DNA of 64,000 nucleotides from an uncultured bacterium (GCA_937949615.1 CALEDQ010000016.1:1-64000), one strand, 5' to 3'. Shown: positions 1-8,401, counted from the first letter of the stretch. The notes: a model not told the origin generated them from the sequence alone. Numbers and translations: made by a program.

Positions 1-693
1 TCTGTTTCTTCAGCCCCCCGCCCTGCCCCGTCAGCACCGCCGCCATCTTCGGTGCCTCCCCGTGCTGTCGGTGCTATGCCATCATCTGGTGGTGCTCCCG
101 GCGAAACCCTGCCTGAGCTGATGAAAGCCAACAAGAAAGTTGCCGGCCAGCCCTGCGCCATCTGCGCCAGGCCGGTCGCACTGGGCGAACAGATTCATAA
201 CTGCCCTTCCTGTCATTCGATCAATCACGATGCCTGCTGGAAACAAAGCGGCGGCTGCACTTCACTTTCATGCTCAGCCGGGGCGAAATCGCAGCGATCG
301 GCACCCCCCGGCCTTTCAGGTGGCATGGGCGGTATGGGTGGCATGGATGACATGAGCGGCGCAATGGCTTCTCCGGGGCCAGGTCCATCGCAGGGATCTG
401 TTCCCTGCCGCTGGTGTAAAGAGCCGATCATGCGCGGGGCCAGAAAATGCAAACATTGTAACGAATTTCAGCGCGATGAAGACCGTGAAGCTCAGAAGCC
501 CAATGCCTGGGTCGAAGACGAACCCCTGTCGACCACCGACTGGATCGGTGTTCTCTGCTGCCCGCTGATTGGCTTTCTTCAGGGATTGGTCTATGCTGCT
601 CAGGGTAACCCGAAGGCGAAAAGACTCATGCTCTACAGTGCCATTTCAATGGTAATCGGTGCAATGCTCAGAGGTGCCGGTGGCGGAAGATAA
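1..693 (+). CDS. RING-like zinc-finger and zinc-ribbon membrane protein (5' partial)
   Basis: The reading frame is open from the first base, so the true start lies upstream; 230 residues are visible. A Ser/Pro/Gly-rich N-terminal stretch is followed by a cluster CAIC...CPSC...HDAC...C (codons from about 154 to 275) that resembles a prokaryotic RING-type treble-clef finger. A Gly/Met-rich linker (about 310-370) leads to a second pair, CRWC...CKHC (about 406-462), which looks like a zinc ribbon. The C-terminus holds a hydrophobic segment (about 538-600) and ends in a second short one, so the zinc modules are probably cytoplasmic and membrane-tethered. It overlaps the DUF2752 gene downstream, suggesting translational coupling. 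Function is not known; the zinc-binding assignment is from cysteine spacing only. Confidence 0.75.
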   Translation, partial: SVSSAPRPAPSAPPPSSVPPRAVGAMPSSGGAPGETLPELMKANKKVAGQPCAICARPVALGEQIHNCPSCHSINHDACWKQSGGCTSLSCSAGAKSQRSAPPGLSGGMGGMGGMDDMSGAMASPGPGPSQGSVPCRWCKEPIMRGARKCKHCNEFQRDEDREAQKPNAWVEDEPLSTTDWIGVLCCPLIGFLQGLVYAAQGNPKAKRLMLYSAISMVIGAMLRGAGGGR

Positions 694-1132
694 TAACATT
701 GCAGTTCAGCGTTACCGTCATTTCAGAATCAATCAGCTGACACAGCTGTTTTTCGCGGTTCTGATGGTGACGCTGCCATTTTTTCTCGCCCCCGCCTACC
801 CGGGTGAAGATCGGGTAGCACTCGGCAGCTGGCGAATACCGCCGGTATGCCCGCATCGTGTCTTATACGATGGCAGTTGCCCTGGTTGTGGCCTGATCAG
901 AAGTTTTACCGCCCTCGCCCACGGCCAGTTCAGGGCGTCTTTCACCTACCATCGCCTGGGAATCCCGCTGTTTCTTCTGGTAGCGCTGCAGGTTCCGCTG
1001 CGGCTCTATCTGCTCAAAAAAGGCCCTGACGGTATGTCGCCAGCTGTTTTTAAAATTCTTTATCAGCCTGTGCCCATTCTGGTGGCACTTCTGGTCATCA
1101 ACTGGCTCATCGGCGAATTCCTGCTGCGCTGA
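680..1132 (+). CDS. DUF2752 family membrane protein
   Basis: This 150-residue protein carries the DUF2752 signature: a CPH...LYDG segment followed by SCPGCGLIRSF, then two hydrophobic helices (roughly residues 90-108 and 128-148), after an N-terminal helix near residue 20. I place the start at GTG 680 because AGAGG at 670-674 stands 5 bases before it; a GTG at 659 is also open but has no SD. It overlaps the end of the zinc-finger gene by 14 bases and so is likely co-translated. DUF2752 proteins are small inner-membrane proteins of unknown function. Its stop lies one base from that of the convergent histidine kinase. Confidence 0.8.
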   Translation: MAEDNNIAVQRYRHFRINQLTQLFFAVLMVTLPFFLAPAYPGEDRVALGSWRIPPVCPHRVLYDGSCPGCGLIRSFTALAHGQFRASFTYHRLGIPLFLLVALQVPLRLYLLKKGPDGMSPAVFKILYQPVPILVALLVINWLIGEFLLR

Positions 1133-1133
1133 A

Positions 1134-3644
1134 TCAACCTAAAGTCAACCGCACTTTGACTGCCAGGTCCATTTTGGAAAATGGTTTCGGGATAAAGTTC
1201 GCCCCGTTCTCCAGAAGTTCATGGTGGGCAATTACATTGGCGGTATAACCTGACATGAACAGACATTTCAAGGCGGGAATCATAACGTTCAGCTGTTTAC
1301 ACAGCTGTTGCCCATTGATTTCTGGCATTATTACGTCTGTGATCAGCAGAGAGATTTGCCCGTCGTTTTCTTCAGCCATTCTGATAGCCTCAGAAGGTGT
1401 TCTGGCCTGAAGAACTTTGTAATTGAGCGGCGTCAGCATCTTTTCTATCAACTTCAATGTTGCCGATTCGTCTTCTACTACAAGCACTGTTTCTCCATGA
1501 CCGACTGGTGCTTCATTAACCATAATCCGATTTGCTTCAACCGATTTTCCAGAGAAACGCGGGAGGTAGATTTTGAATGTGGTTCCCCGGCCTGGCTCAC
1601 TGTATACATTTATAAATCCATTATTCTGTTTGACGATGCCATAAACCGTAGCCAATCCGAGACCAGTTCCCTTTCCGATTTCTTTGGTGGTAAAAAAGGG
1701 CTCAAATATCTGGCTCAAAGTGTCTTTATCCATACCGCAGCCGCTGTCGCTGAAGGCCAGCAGAACGAAATCTCCAGAAATAAATCCGAGATGGTCTTCA
1801 CAATATGATTCAGTAATTGTCACTGTCTTCGTTTCGATAGTGATCCTGCCGGTTCCCTCAATTGCATCCCTGGCATTGACGCACAGATTGACAAGTATCT
1901 GATCGATCTGTGAGGGATCCAGTTTTACAGTCCACAGTTCCGGTTGTGGGTGCCAGGCAAGGTCGATATCTTCTCTTAGCAGCCGCTGCAGCATTTTGAG
2001 CGTTTGCTCCACATTTTTATTCAGATCAATAACAACCGGAGCAGCAGCCTGCTTTCTGGCAAAAGCCAGCAATTGCCTGGTGATGCCCGTTGATCGGTTT
2101 GCTGCGGTCTGAATTTCTATCAGATCAGAATATATTGGATCTTCAGGCACAACCTTTTCCAGGGCCATTTCTGCGAAACCCAGGATGACACTGAGCATGT
2201 TGTTGTAATCGTGCGCCACTCCACCAGCAAGCCTTCCGATGGATTCCATTTTCTGGGCCTGCTGCAGCTGGGCGTTCAAAGATGCACGTTCCTTTTCTAT
2301 TTTCTGTTTTTCCCGGGTTATATCCCTGACAATGCTGGATGCGCCGACCACTTTTCCCTGATCGTTGAGTATGGGTGAAACTTGAATGGAAATATTCAAC
2401 AGACGCTCGTCGCTGGTTTTCCAAACTGTTTCAAGGCTGCCCGCCGGTTGCCCTGACTGGATTTTTTCCAGTAGATGCGGCATTTCGTCATATTGGTCGT
2501 CGGGGATCAGAAAAGAAGTCGATTTGCCGATGACCTGATCGCGATCGTAGCCAAAAATATTTTTGGCTCCCTGGTTCCAGCTTACGATCATTCCATCGAG
2601 GCCTTTTCCGATAATGGCATCATCCGATGACTCAACGATGCGGGCTGCCCGCAGCAGGGCTTCCTGCGCTTTGATTCTGTCTTCTGTAGCCCGGGCGTTT
2701 GCAATGGCCATGGAACAAACTGTCGATAAAGGCAGGGCGAGGGTCAGATAACGTTCCTTATACTTCTCGAATACGAAGTCATCGAGTTCCAGGCTTCCTA
2801 ATGTCTCGCCTTTGTGAGTAAAAAATATGCCGAAGCCCCGTCCGGATTCAGTCCAGTAAAATTCCTCGCCGGTATTGGGAAGTGCCGGCATTTTTTCCCG
2901 GGGGGTCCAGACCATTCGCCCCGGCGCAAAAAGCTGACTGAACAGTTCTTTTACACGCGAGATGGCCTGAGCTTGACTATCTGAAGACAGAAGCTCATTC
3001 ATCTGGTCGATCACCATGAAGTGATCGGCAAAATAACGGTCTTTTGCAGCTGCTGAGTCTTGCCCACGGATAACGCTCAGATGCAGGTTTTCCAGATTCA
3101 GGCGGAGCATATCGAGCCCCACAGGAATCGTTTTGAACGGTAATGCAAGGTATTCTGCCATGGCAGATAATTTCGAAGAAATTTCCTTGTCTACGCCGGT
3201 GTCGAGAAGGGCAAGTGACTTGGTTGATTCCTGAAAAAACTGCCTGGCAGTTTCTTTGTCGAACCCGAAGTTGAGAAGATGCTGCTCCCACTGCTGCAGC
3301 CAGCCAGGTGTCATCACATAGGCCCCTTCAGCAATGAGAGCGTCTACCAATGGCGCCGGTGCAATCAGGTAAAAACACTGCCGGGGCGCCAGCACAAAAT
3401 TTCCTGCCAGCTGCAGGGCTGACAGGTCATTTCCTTGCAGGCAGCCACCACCGATGATGACCTGTCTTGTTTCGCTCTGCAGGAAAGAAATATCCTGTGT
3501 CCGGTTCTTATCCAGCAAATGCTGAATACAGGAAAGTGGGATAACTCCTGCTCCCACATCAGCCATTATTTCAGAATCCGCTGTCACGCTTTTTATTTCG
3601 CGCAACAAGCTCGGGCAGCATCGGAATGTTGTTTTATGATTCAT
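1134..3644 (-). CDS. hybrid sensor histidine kinase with DUF1638-like N-terminus
   Basis: An 836-residue soluble kinase. Residues 1-190 contain motifs such as VIIGGGCLQGND and AYVMTPGWLQQW that resemble DUF1638, a family I recall from corrinoid-methyltransferase neighbourhoods. A GAF-like region (about 205-320) and a PAS domain (about 330-445) follow. The kinase core has HisKA His478 (GGVAHDYNNML), an N-box (NLCVNARDAI, 586-595), G1 DSGCGMD and G2 GKGTGLGLATVYG. The C-terminus is a receiver domain with Asp770 (ITDVIMPE) and Lys820. No transmembrane helix is visible, so it should sense a cytoplasmic cue. The start overlaps the end of the UroD-like gene by 11 bases, making it the last gene of the corrinoid operon. 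The receiver suggests intramolecular control or a phosphorelay; no separate output regulator is adjacent. Confidence 0.9.
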   Translation of the reverse strand: MNHKTTFRCCPSLLREIKSVTADSEIMADVGAGVIPLSCIQHLLDKNRTQDISFLQSETRQVIIGGGCLQGNDLSALQLAGNFVLAPRQCFYLIAPAPLVDALIAEGAYVMTPGWLQQWEQHLLNFGFDKETARQFFQESTKSLALLDTGVDKEISSKLSAMAEYLALPFKTIPVGLDMLRLNLENLHLSVIRGQDSAAAKDRYFADHFMVIDQMNELLSSDSQAQAISRVKELFSQLFAPGRMVWTPREKMPALPNTGEEFYWTESGRGFGIFFTHKGETLGSLELDDFVFEKYKERYLTLALPLSTVCSMAIANARATEDRIKAQEALLRAARIVESSDDAIIGKGLDGMIVSWNQGAKNIFGYDRDQVIGKSTSFLIPDDQYDEMPHLLEKIQSGQPAGSLETVWKTSDERLLNISIQVSPILNDQGKVVGASSIVRDITREKQKIEKERASLNAQLQQAQKMESIGRLAGGVAHDYNNMLSVILGFAEMALEKVVPEDPIYSDLIEIQTAANRSTGITRQLLAFARKQAAAPVVIDLNKNVEQTLKMLQRLLREDIDLAWHPQPELWTVKLDPSQIDQILVNLCVNARDAIEGTGRITIETKTVTITESYCEDHLGFISGDFVLLAFSDSGCGMDKDTLSQIFEPFFTTKEIGKGTGLGLATVYGIVKQNNGFINVYSEPGRGTTFKIYLPRFSGKSVEANRIMVNEAPVGHGETVLVVEDESATLKLIEKMLTPLNYKVLQARTPSEAIRMAEENDGQISLLITDVIMPEINGQQLCKQLNVMIPALKCLFMSGYTANVIAHHELLENGANFIPKPFSKMDLAVKVRLTLG

Positions 3645-4686
3645 AGTCAGACAACCAGTTCAAAGGATATTGCCCCCATCTGCGTACGGATTCGGATATG
3701 GCCATGAGAATGTCTTCTTTCACGATGAAAGGGATTTCTCCATGATTGTCCATCAACACAAACCCACCTCCGGGAGCGGCCTGGGCAATTGCTTTTTTCA
3801 CAGCTGCTTCGGCATCTTTTTCTGTCCAGTGGGGCATCAAAAGAGCATTCAGGTTGCCCGCCAGGGCGAGTTTTCCCTTGCAGGCCCTTTTTAACTCACT
3901 CAAATCATCTTCGGCACTGGCACTCATCGCAAAGAAACCGGCCTGTAAAATGTCGTCCACCACGGCGAGCCCTCTTGCAGAGGCCAGATGAATCATCGCA
4001 GAACCGTTGATTTTTGAGAGCACCTGCTTTGCTGTCGGGGCACTATACTTCTTGATCAGATCCAGGGACATGATGCCTGGAGAAAATGCCGGGTCAGAAT
4101 ACATCACGGCTGCTGCACCGGCTGCAAGCTGTGCATTGGCCCATTCAATACAATAGCCGGTGTTGATCTGAAGCAGTCGTTCAAGCAGATCCGGCCGCTC
4201 AAATATCAGGTCGAGATAGGCTTCGAAACCCATCTGCATAATAGGAAGCGAAAACGGAGACACTGTTACCCCGGAAATGGGTATATCTTCACCGACAACG
4301 GCCTTCAGGTCGGCAATAGCTTTGAGGTTGGCTTTCAACGCCTCACTCTCGCAAACTTTCGGTTGTTTGAGAGAAAGGATGTCTTCTGGTTTTTTAATAA
4401 CTGGTGCACCACAATTTGGTGGGCCCTGGTCGAAATAAATCGCTTCTCCGCCCCAGGCTATGCACTCAATGGCGGCAAATGGATAGCAGCAGAGCATGTC
4501 GCTGCCATATTTACGATGAAGCCGCAGCTGCCCCTCGACAATGTTTTCTGGGCGCGAAAAATATTCTTTGATTGTCAGCCCCATTTCTCTGGCCGGGTGC
4601 ATGGTAGCCGTGATCGCAAAGGGCACCCGATCTGGCTCTTTGTGGGAAAAGGCGAGTTTTAAACGTTCGGCAGAAGTCATTGTCAT
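3634..4686 (-). CDS. uroporphyrinogen decarboxylase/MtaA-family protein
   Basis: The 350-residue protein has the UroD-fold pattern of MtaA/MtbA-type methyltransferases: an N-terminal ERLKLAFSHKEPDRVP, a central VTVSPFSLPIMQMGFE and a late AGNLNALLMP. Characterised MtaA/MtbA enzymes bind catalytic zinc through His-x-Cys and a later Cys. Here the first site reads MIHLASARG (His233, Ala235 for Cys) and the second DNHGEIP (His315 where Cys is usual). True haem-pathway UroD is unlikely, because the gene lies between a corrinoid protein and a kinase. It overlaps the upstream gene by 4 bases (ATGA) and the downstream gene by 11. I infer methyl transfer or binding involving the partner corrinoid protein; substrate unknown, and it may be a non-catalytic sensor. 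Confidence 0.85.
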   Translation of the reverse strand: MTMTSAERLKLAFSHKEPDRVPFAITATMHPAREMGLTIKEYFSRPENIVEGQLRLHRKYGSDMLCCYPFAAIECIAWGGEAIYFDQGPPNCGAPVIKKPEDILSLKQPKVCESEALKANLKAIADLKAVVGEDIPISGVTVSPFSLPIMQMGFEAYLDLIFERPDLLERLLQINTGYCIEWANAQLAAGAAAVMYSDPAFSPGIMSLDLIKKYSAPTAKQVLSKINGSAMIHLASARGLAVVDDILQAGFFAMSASAEDDLSELKRACKGKLALAGNLNALLMPHWTEKDAEAAVKKAIAQAAPGGGFVLMDNHGEIPFIVKEDILMAISESVRRWGQYPLNWLSDYES

Positions 4687-5339
4687 GGCCGTCTCCCTGC
4701 AAAATTCCGAACGATTTCTACGGCCTCAGCAGAATTGTTTCCTGCAGCCTGGGCACCGATTTCCTGCCAGAGCGTTGGATCCAGGCGAAAAGGAGCTCCT
4801 CCGACAACTACCGGAATCTGGCTGCCGGCACGCTTAAGGCCTTCGACAACGTCTTTCACGTGCATGGCTGAAGCAAGCATCAGGCATGAAATAAGCAGAA
4901 TATCAGCTTTCTCCCGCAACGCTCCCTCAACCAGTTCATCGGCCTTAAGGCCATGGCCCAGATCAACCGGGCTGTAGCCGGCGGCTCTCAAAGACGAAAT
5001 CACCATTCTTTTACCGAGAGCATGATGGTCTTTGATGACGCCGATTGCCAGCTTTAGCCTGTTATCATGTGAAATTGAAGCCTGCGGAAGAATCTTTTCC
5101 ATGACCTGTTCGCAGATCCGGCTGGACATATAAACCTGAGACAACGAAATATCGCCGGCTTCCCATGCCTGCCCAATTTTCTCAAGAGCAGGAACGACGA
5201 CTTCTTCCGGATGAATAGAATTATTCTCCCCGGCTTTCAAACCAGCAAGCAGCTCTCTGCATCTTCCAGCGTCAAGACACATAAGCGCCTGCACGAATAA
5301 TTTCTGAGTTTTTATTATTTCATGCATGCGGTTACACAT
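4683..5339 (-). CDS. corrinoid (B12-binding) methyl-carrier protein
   Basis: The 218-residue protein has the two-part architecture of MtbC/MtaC/MetH-type corrinoid proteins. Residues 10-90 form the helical cap (B12-binding 2), with VVVPALEKIGQAWEAGDISLSQ. Residues 94-215 form the Rossmann cobalamin domain with DHHALG (Asp104, His106, Gly109), SCLML (Ser151, Leu153) and VGGAP. His106 would be the lower axial cobalt ligand. It is the first gene of the operon with the UroD-like protein and the hybrid kinase. A second in-frame ATG sits four codons in. Its role is inferred to be carrying a methyl group to or from the adjacent UroD-like protein; the substrate-specific methyltransferase is not in the window. 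Confidence 0.9.
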   Translation of the reverse strand: MCNRMHEIIKTQKLFVQALMCLDAGRCRELLAGLKAGENNSIHPEEVVVPALEKIGQAWEAGDISLSQVYMSSRICEQVMEKILPQASISHDNRLKLAIGVIKDHHALGKRMVISSLRAAGYSPVDLGHGLKADELVEGALREKADILLISCLMLASAMHVKDVVEGLKRAGSQIPVVVGGAPFRLDPTLWQEIGAQAAGNNSAEAVEIVRNFAGRRP

Positions 5340-5365
5340 ACCCCCGATACCGCCTCACTTATGTA

Positions 5366-5395
5366 AATCTAAAACGCTGCCGCACTTTTTGTCAA
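5366..5395 (-). promoter_or_regulatory. promoter of the corrinoid/UroD/kinase operon
   Basis: Reading on the minus strand, TTGACA (5395-5390) is followed after 18 bases by TAGATT (5371-5366), about 26 bases before the corrinoid-protein start. The -35 is perfect and the -10 is a 4/6 match. Confidence 0.55.
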
Positions 5396-5398
5396 TTA

Positions 5399-5411
5399 TT
5401 CTGTCACAGAA
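5399..5411. promoter_or_regulatory. 13-bp perfect inverted repeat, candidate operator
   Basis: TTCTGT-C-ACAGAA lies three bases upstream of the -35 of the corrinoid operon. A further half-site (ACAGAA) occurs at about 5424-5429. The position fits an activator or repressor site, but no cognate regulator is identified. Confidence 0.4.
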
Positions 5412-5478
5412 AAATAATAAAACAGAATCAAGGCTGTTCAATGATTGATATGGTCTTTTCAGTTTATATGGATAGAGC

Positions 5479-5916
5479 TCATGCCTGCAGGGTCATCAGG
5501 GTGATCACAAGATAGCGAAGAAGTTTGCCGGCGGTGACCAGAATGAGAAACCAGCGCAGCTGAACCCGTAAAATGCCGGCGATAATGGTTAATGGGTCGC
5601 CGATGACCGGAACCCAGGCAAAAAACAGCGATATGAGGCCATATCTGGAAAAGCGCTGCTCTGCCCGTGCAAAATCATCGTCTGACATGCCTGACCATTT
5701 TTTTATTACAACCCGATTGGCCCAGAAACCCAGGCCATAGTTGGTGAGCGAGCCCAGCACGTTGCCGGTGGTTGCAGTGATTACCAGTGTAACCGGCGGC
5801 AGACCGTTCAACAGTAAAGCGCTCAAAACAATTTCTGAGCTCAAGGGCAAAACCGTCGCCGCCAGAAAAGCCGCGATAAAGAGACCGAGATGCCCGAATT
5901 CCGAAAGATATTCCAT
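5479..5916 (-). CDS. YqaA/DedA-like (VTT domain) membrane protein
   Basis: A 145-residue polytopic protein with hydrophobic segments at about residues 10-35, 38-62, 90-115 and 120-143. The pattern (FIAAFLAATVLPLSSEIVL, then GNVLGSLTNYGLGFW and WVPVIGDPLTIIAGILR) matches the short YqaA branch of the DedA/VTT superfamily, which is linked to membrane lipid or proton homeostasis. The conserved G-x-x-x-G stretch and the PVIGDP loop are intact. It is a monocistronic-looking gene between the TlpA terminator and the corrinoid operon promoter region. Substrate unknown. Confidence 0.85.
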   Translation of the reverse strand: MEYLSEFGHLGLFIAAFLAATVLPLSSEIVLSALLLNGLPPVTLVITATTGNVLGSLTNYGLGFWANRVVIKKWSGMSDDDFARAEQRFSRYGLISLFFAWVPVIGDPLTIIAGILRVQLRWFLILVTAGKLLRYLVITLMTLQA

Positions 5917-5945
5917 TTATGCCTGAGTCGACTGATGGCCGGGGA

Positions 5946-5986
5946 TAAAAACAGGGCAGGTTTGCCGGCTGGCTCCCCTGCCCTGT
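5946..5986 (-). terminator. Rho-independent terminator of the TlpA-like gene
   Basis: Minus-strand stem ACAGGGCAGG / CCTGCCCTGT with a 16-base loop, followed by TTTTTAT, 15 bases after the stop at 6001. Confidence 0.8.
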
Positions 5987-6000
5987 TCGTTAAGCAATGA

Positions 6001-6987
6001 TTACTTGAGAAGCTTTTTCAGTTCTTCTTCGAGTTTGCCTTCGCGCAGGTCGGTAGTGACTACTTTTCCTTCGCCATCGATAAGATACATGGTGGGAATC
6101 GACTGAATACCATAGGTCGGGCCAACTTCGTTTTCCCAGCCTTTGCCGTCAAAATACTGCGGCCAGGGCATTTCGTTCTCTTTGATATATTTTTCGAATT
6201 CGGCTTTGTCCTGGTCGAAAGAGATGCCAAGAATTTCGAAACCTTTGTCTTTGTATTCTTTGTAGGCCTTGACGATTGACGGAACTTCAGCGCGGCATGG
6301 GGGGCACCAGGTTGCCCAGAAATCGACCAGCAGAACTTTTCCCTTGAAGCGTTCGAGGGTCAGATCTTTGTCGTCAGTGGTCTTTTTGCCGGCGGGCATT
6401 GCCGGAAACGGCTTGCCAACTGGGTTGCGGAAAAACGGATCGAGCAGGCGGCCAGCGAAGGCAGCAATCTTTTCGTCTTTCGATTTGGCGGCTTCTTTGA
6501 GAATTTCGTCGAAGGCCGGGGTCATTTCGGTTTTGTTCTGATTCATCAGCTGAGCGGCAGAAACCACGAGGCCCTCTTTTACTTCACCGGCCTGCCAGTT
6601 GTTGAGCACGGCGACCACTTCGTTGATGAGACCGGCGGCGGCGGCCAGCTGAACCAGTTCGGCATCGAGCTTGAGGCGATATTCAGGCTCGGTCAGGGTT
6701 TTTCTGAAATCGGGAACTTTGGCGAGAATGGCTTTGGCATCTTCTGCCAGCAGGGCTTTCATATCTTCGGGGCCGCGCAGTTTGCCTTCTTCGCCGGCTT
6801 TTTTGATTTTTTCCTGAAGCGGGTTCAGATTGGTCTGCATGAATTCGATGACCGGGCCCGGGTTCTGCATCATTTCCTGGCGAAGCTTGGAGAGGTCGAG
6901 AGCTTCTGGATCAGCGGCAAAACCAGTTTGAGCGTTCGCAAAGAGCAGGCCACAAAAGAGAGCGGCGGTTAAAATACGAGCTTTCAT
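6001..6987 (-). CDS. secreted TlpA/ResA-like thioredoxin-fold protein
   Basis: The 328-residue protein starts with a signal peptide (about residues 1-25, ending AQTGFAA). A helical region of about 165 residues with no recognised family follows, then a C-terminal redoxin domain (about 190-328). The active site is WATWCPPC (Cys228, Cys231) and the cis-Pro loop is QSIPTMYLI. TlpA/ResA proteins reduce periplasmic disulfides, often for cytochrome c maturation. The long helical spacer is unusual, since typical family members are 160-200 residues. The gene has its own promoter (7030-7057) and terminator, and is divergent from thrC. Confidence 0.88.
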   Translation of the reverse strand: MKARILTAALFCGLLFANAQTGFAADPEALDLSKLRQEMMQNPGPVIEFMQTNLNPLQEKIKKAGEEGKLRGPEDMKALLAEDAKAILAKVPDFRKTLTEPEYRLKLDAELVQLAAAAGLINEVVAVLNNWQAGEVKEGLVVSAAQLMNQNKTEMTPAFDEILKEAAKSKDEKIAAFAGRLLDPFFRNPVGKPFPAMPAGKKTTDDKDLTLERFKGKVLLVDFWATWCPPCRAEVPSIVKAYKEYKDKGFEILGISFDQDKAEFEKYIKENEMPWPQYFDGKGWENEVGPTYGIQSIPTMYLIDGEGKVVTTDLREGKLEEELKKLLK

Positions 6988-7029
6988 TTTTAATTCCTTA
7001 AATTAAATAGAACACCTCAACACCCGCAC

Positions 7030-7057
7030 ATTATAACCCCACCCCCGCCAAATGCAA
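7030..7057 (-). promoter_or_regulatory. candidate promoter of the TlpA-like gene
   Basis: Minus-strand TTGCAT (7057-7052), 16-base spacer, TATAAT (7035-7030), about 43 bases upstream of the start codon. Confidence 0.45.
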
Positions 7058-7097
7058 ACAGACAGTTTTTGGCCGGTATTGCAAAGTTTTAATTGAT

Positions 7098-7127
7098 TTG
7101 GCTTAAAAGGACCGGTAGAGTTATAAT
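7098..7127 (+). promoter_or_regulatory. candidate promoter of thrC
   Basis: TTGGCT (7098-7103), 18-base spacer, TATAAT (7122-7127), then SD AAGGAG (7144-7149) seven bases before ATG 7157. Confidence 0.5.
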
Positions 7128-7156
7128 CACAGCATAAAGTTTCAAGGAGTCACGGA

Positions 7157-8383
7157 ATGAAAGTTCAGCTGTTAAAGTGCATGGCATGTGGTAAAGAGTT
7201 CCCGGATGCGCCCGATCGCTACGTCTGCGATGTCTGCGGCATCGATGGTATTCTCGATGTGGTCTACGATTACAGGTCGATTACAATCAGCCGCGAAGAA
7301 ATCGCCGCTTCAAAGAATTATTCACTGTGGCGCTACCGCAAAATGCTGCCGGTGGCCGACAGCACCCAGATTGCCCCGCTGCAGGTCGGCTGGACACCGC
7401 TTTATCGTGCTTCTACCGTTGAAAAACAGCTGGGTCTTAACAATGTTTTTATCAAAGATGACGGCCGCAACCCGACCGCTTCGCTCAAAGACCGCGCCAG
7501 TGCCGTCGGTATCGCCAAGGCCAGAGAAGCCGGTGCGACGACGATCTGTGCCGCTTCAACCGGTAATGCCGCCAGTTCTCTCGCCGGTTTTGCTGCTTCG
7601 GCTGGCCTGAAGACCGTTATTTTCGTGCCAAAACGCGCTCCCAAAGCTAAAGTGACGCAGCTGCTGGTTTATGGCGCCAAAACCGTCATCGTCGATGACA
7701 GTTACGACCGCGCCTTTGAACTGTCGGTCGAAATCACGAAAAAATTTGGCTTCTACAATCGCAACTGCGCCTACAACCCATTTCTTGTCGAAGGCAAAAA
7801 GACCGTCGCCTACGAAATGTGGGAACAGATGGGCTTCGAAGTGCCAGATCGGGTCTATGTCTCGATCGGTGACGGCTGCATTACCTCAGGTATTTACAAG
7901 GGCTTCTACGACCTGATGCAGCTTGGACTTTCCGATCGCCTGCCGCGTATCATCGGTGTACAGGCAGCCGGCTGCAACCCGGTCGAAGTGGCCATGAAGA
8001 CCGGTGAATTCGTCGCTCAGCAGGGCAACACGATTGCTGATTCAATCGCGGTCGGTATTCCGCGTAACCGCCTGAAGGCAATGCGCGCCCTCAAGGAATC
8101 AAACGGCGACTGCATTTCAGTTACCGACGACGAAATAAAATCGGCGCTTCTCGAAATGCCACGCGCAACCGGTGTTTTTGGTGAGCCTGCCGGCGTTACC
8201 GCTTTTGCCGGGTTCAAAAAACATGCAGTTACCGGCAATATCAAAGCCGACGAAAAAGTTGTCGTGCTGATCACCGGCAACGGTCTCAAAGACATCGAAT
8301 CGGCCATCTCGGTATGCACTTTGCCGCAGCCGGTTGCTCCCGACTCGGAAACAGTCGAAAAACACGTTAAAACCCTTGTCTGA
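7157..8383 (+). CDS. thrC: threonine synthase
   Basis: The 408-residue protein is a PLP fold-type II enzyme that converts O-phosphohomoserine to threonine. It begins with a rubredoxin-like knuckle (Cys8, Cys11, Cys24, Cys27), as in the class with an N-terminal zinc motif. The PLP lysine is Lys111 in NPTASLKDRAS. ASTGNAASSLAG holds the phosphate-binding Asn loop, VSIGDGCITSGIYKGF follows, and a late LITGNGLKD closes the site. Length and motif order are normal. Initiation is supported by AAGGAG seven bases before the ATG. No other threonine-pathway gene is nearby; the gene is followed by a stem-loop and the AbiEi-TPR regulator. Confidence 0.95.
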   Translation: MKVQLLKCMACGKEFPDAPDRYVCDVCGIDGILDVVYDYRSITISREEIAASKNYSLWRYRKMLPVADSTQIAPLQVGWTPLYRASTVEKQLGLNNVFIKDDGRNPTASLKDRASAVGIAKAREAGATTICAASTGNAASSLAGFAASAGLKTVIFVPKRAPKAKVTQLLVYGAKTVIVDDSYDRAFELSVEITKKFGFYNRNCAYNPFLVEGKKTVAYEMWEQMGFEVPDRVYVSIGDGCITSGIYKGFYDLMQLGLSDRLPRIIGVQAAGCNPVEVAMKTGEFVAQQGNTIADSIAVGIPRNRLKAMRALKESNGDCISVTDDEIKSALLEMPRATGVFGEPAGVTAFAGFKKHAVTGNIKADEKVVVLITGNGLKDIESAISVCTLPQPVAPDSETVEKHVKTLV

Positions 8384-8401
8384 ATTCAATCAGCAGCTCA
8401 G

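Noticed and set aside
4683..5339. A complete methanol/methylamine methyltransferase system
   Set aside because: Only the corrinoid and UroD-like proteins are present; there is no MtaB, MttB or similar gene and no reductive activase.
7093..7127. TTGATT as -35 of the thrC promoter
   Set aside because: The spacer to TATAAT would be 23 bases; TTGGCT at 7098 gives 18.
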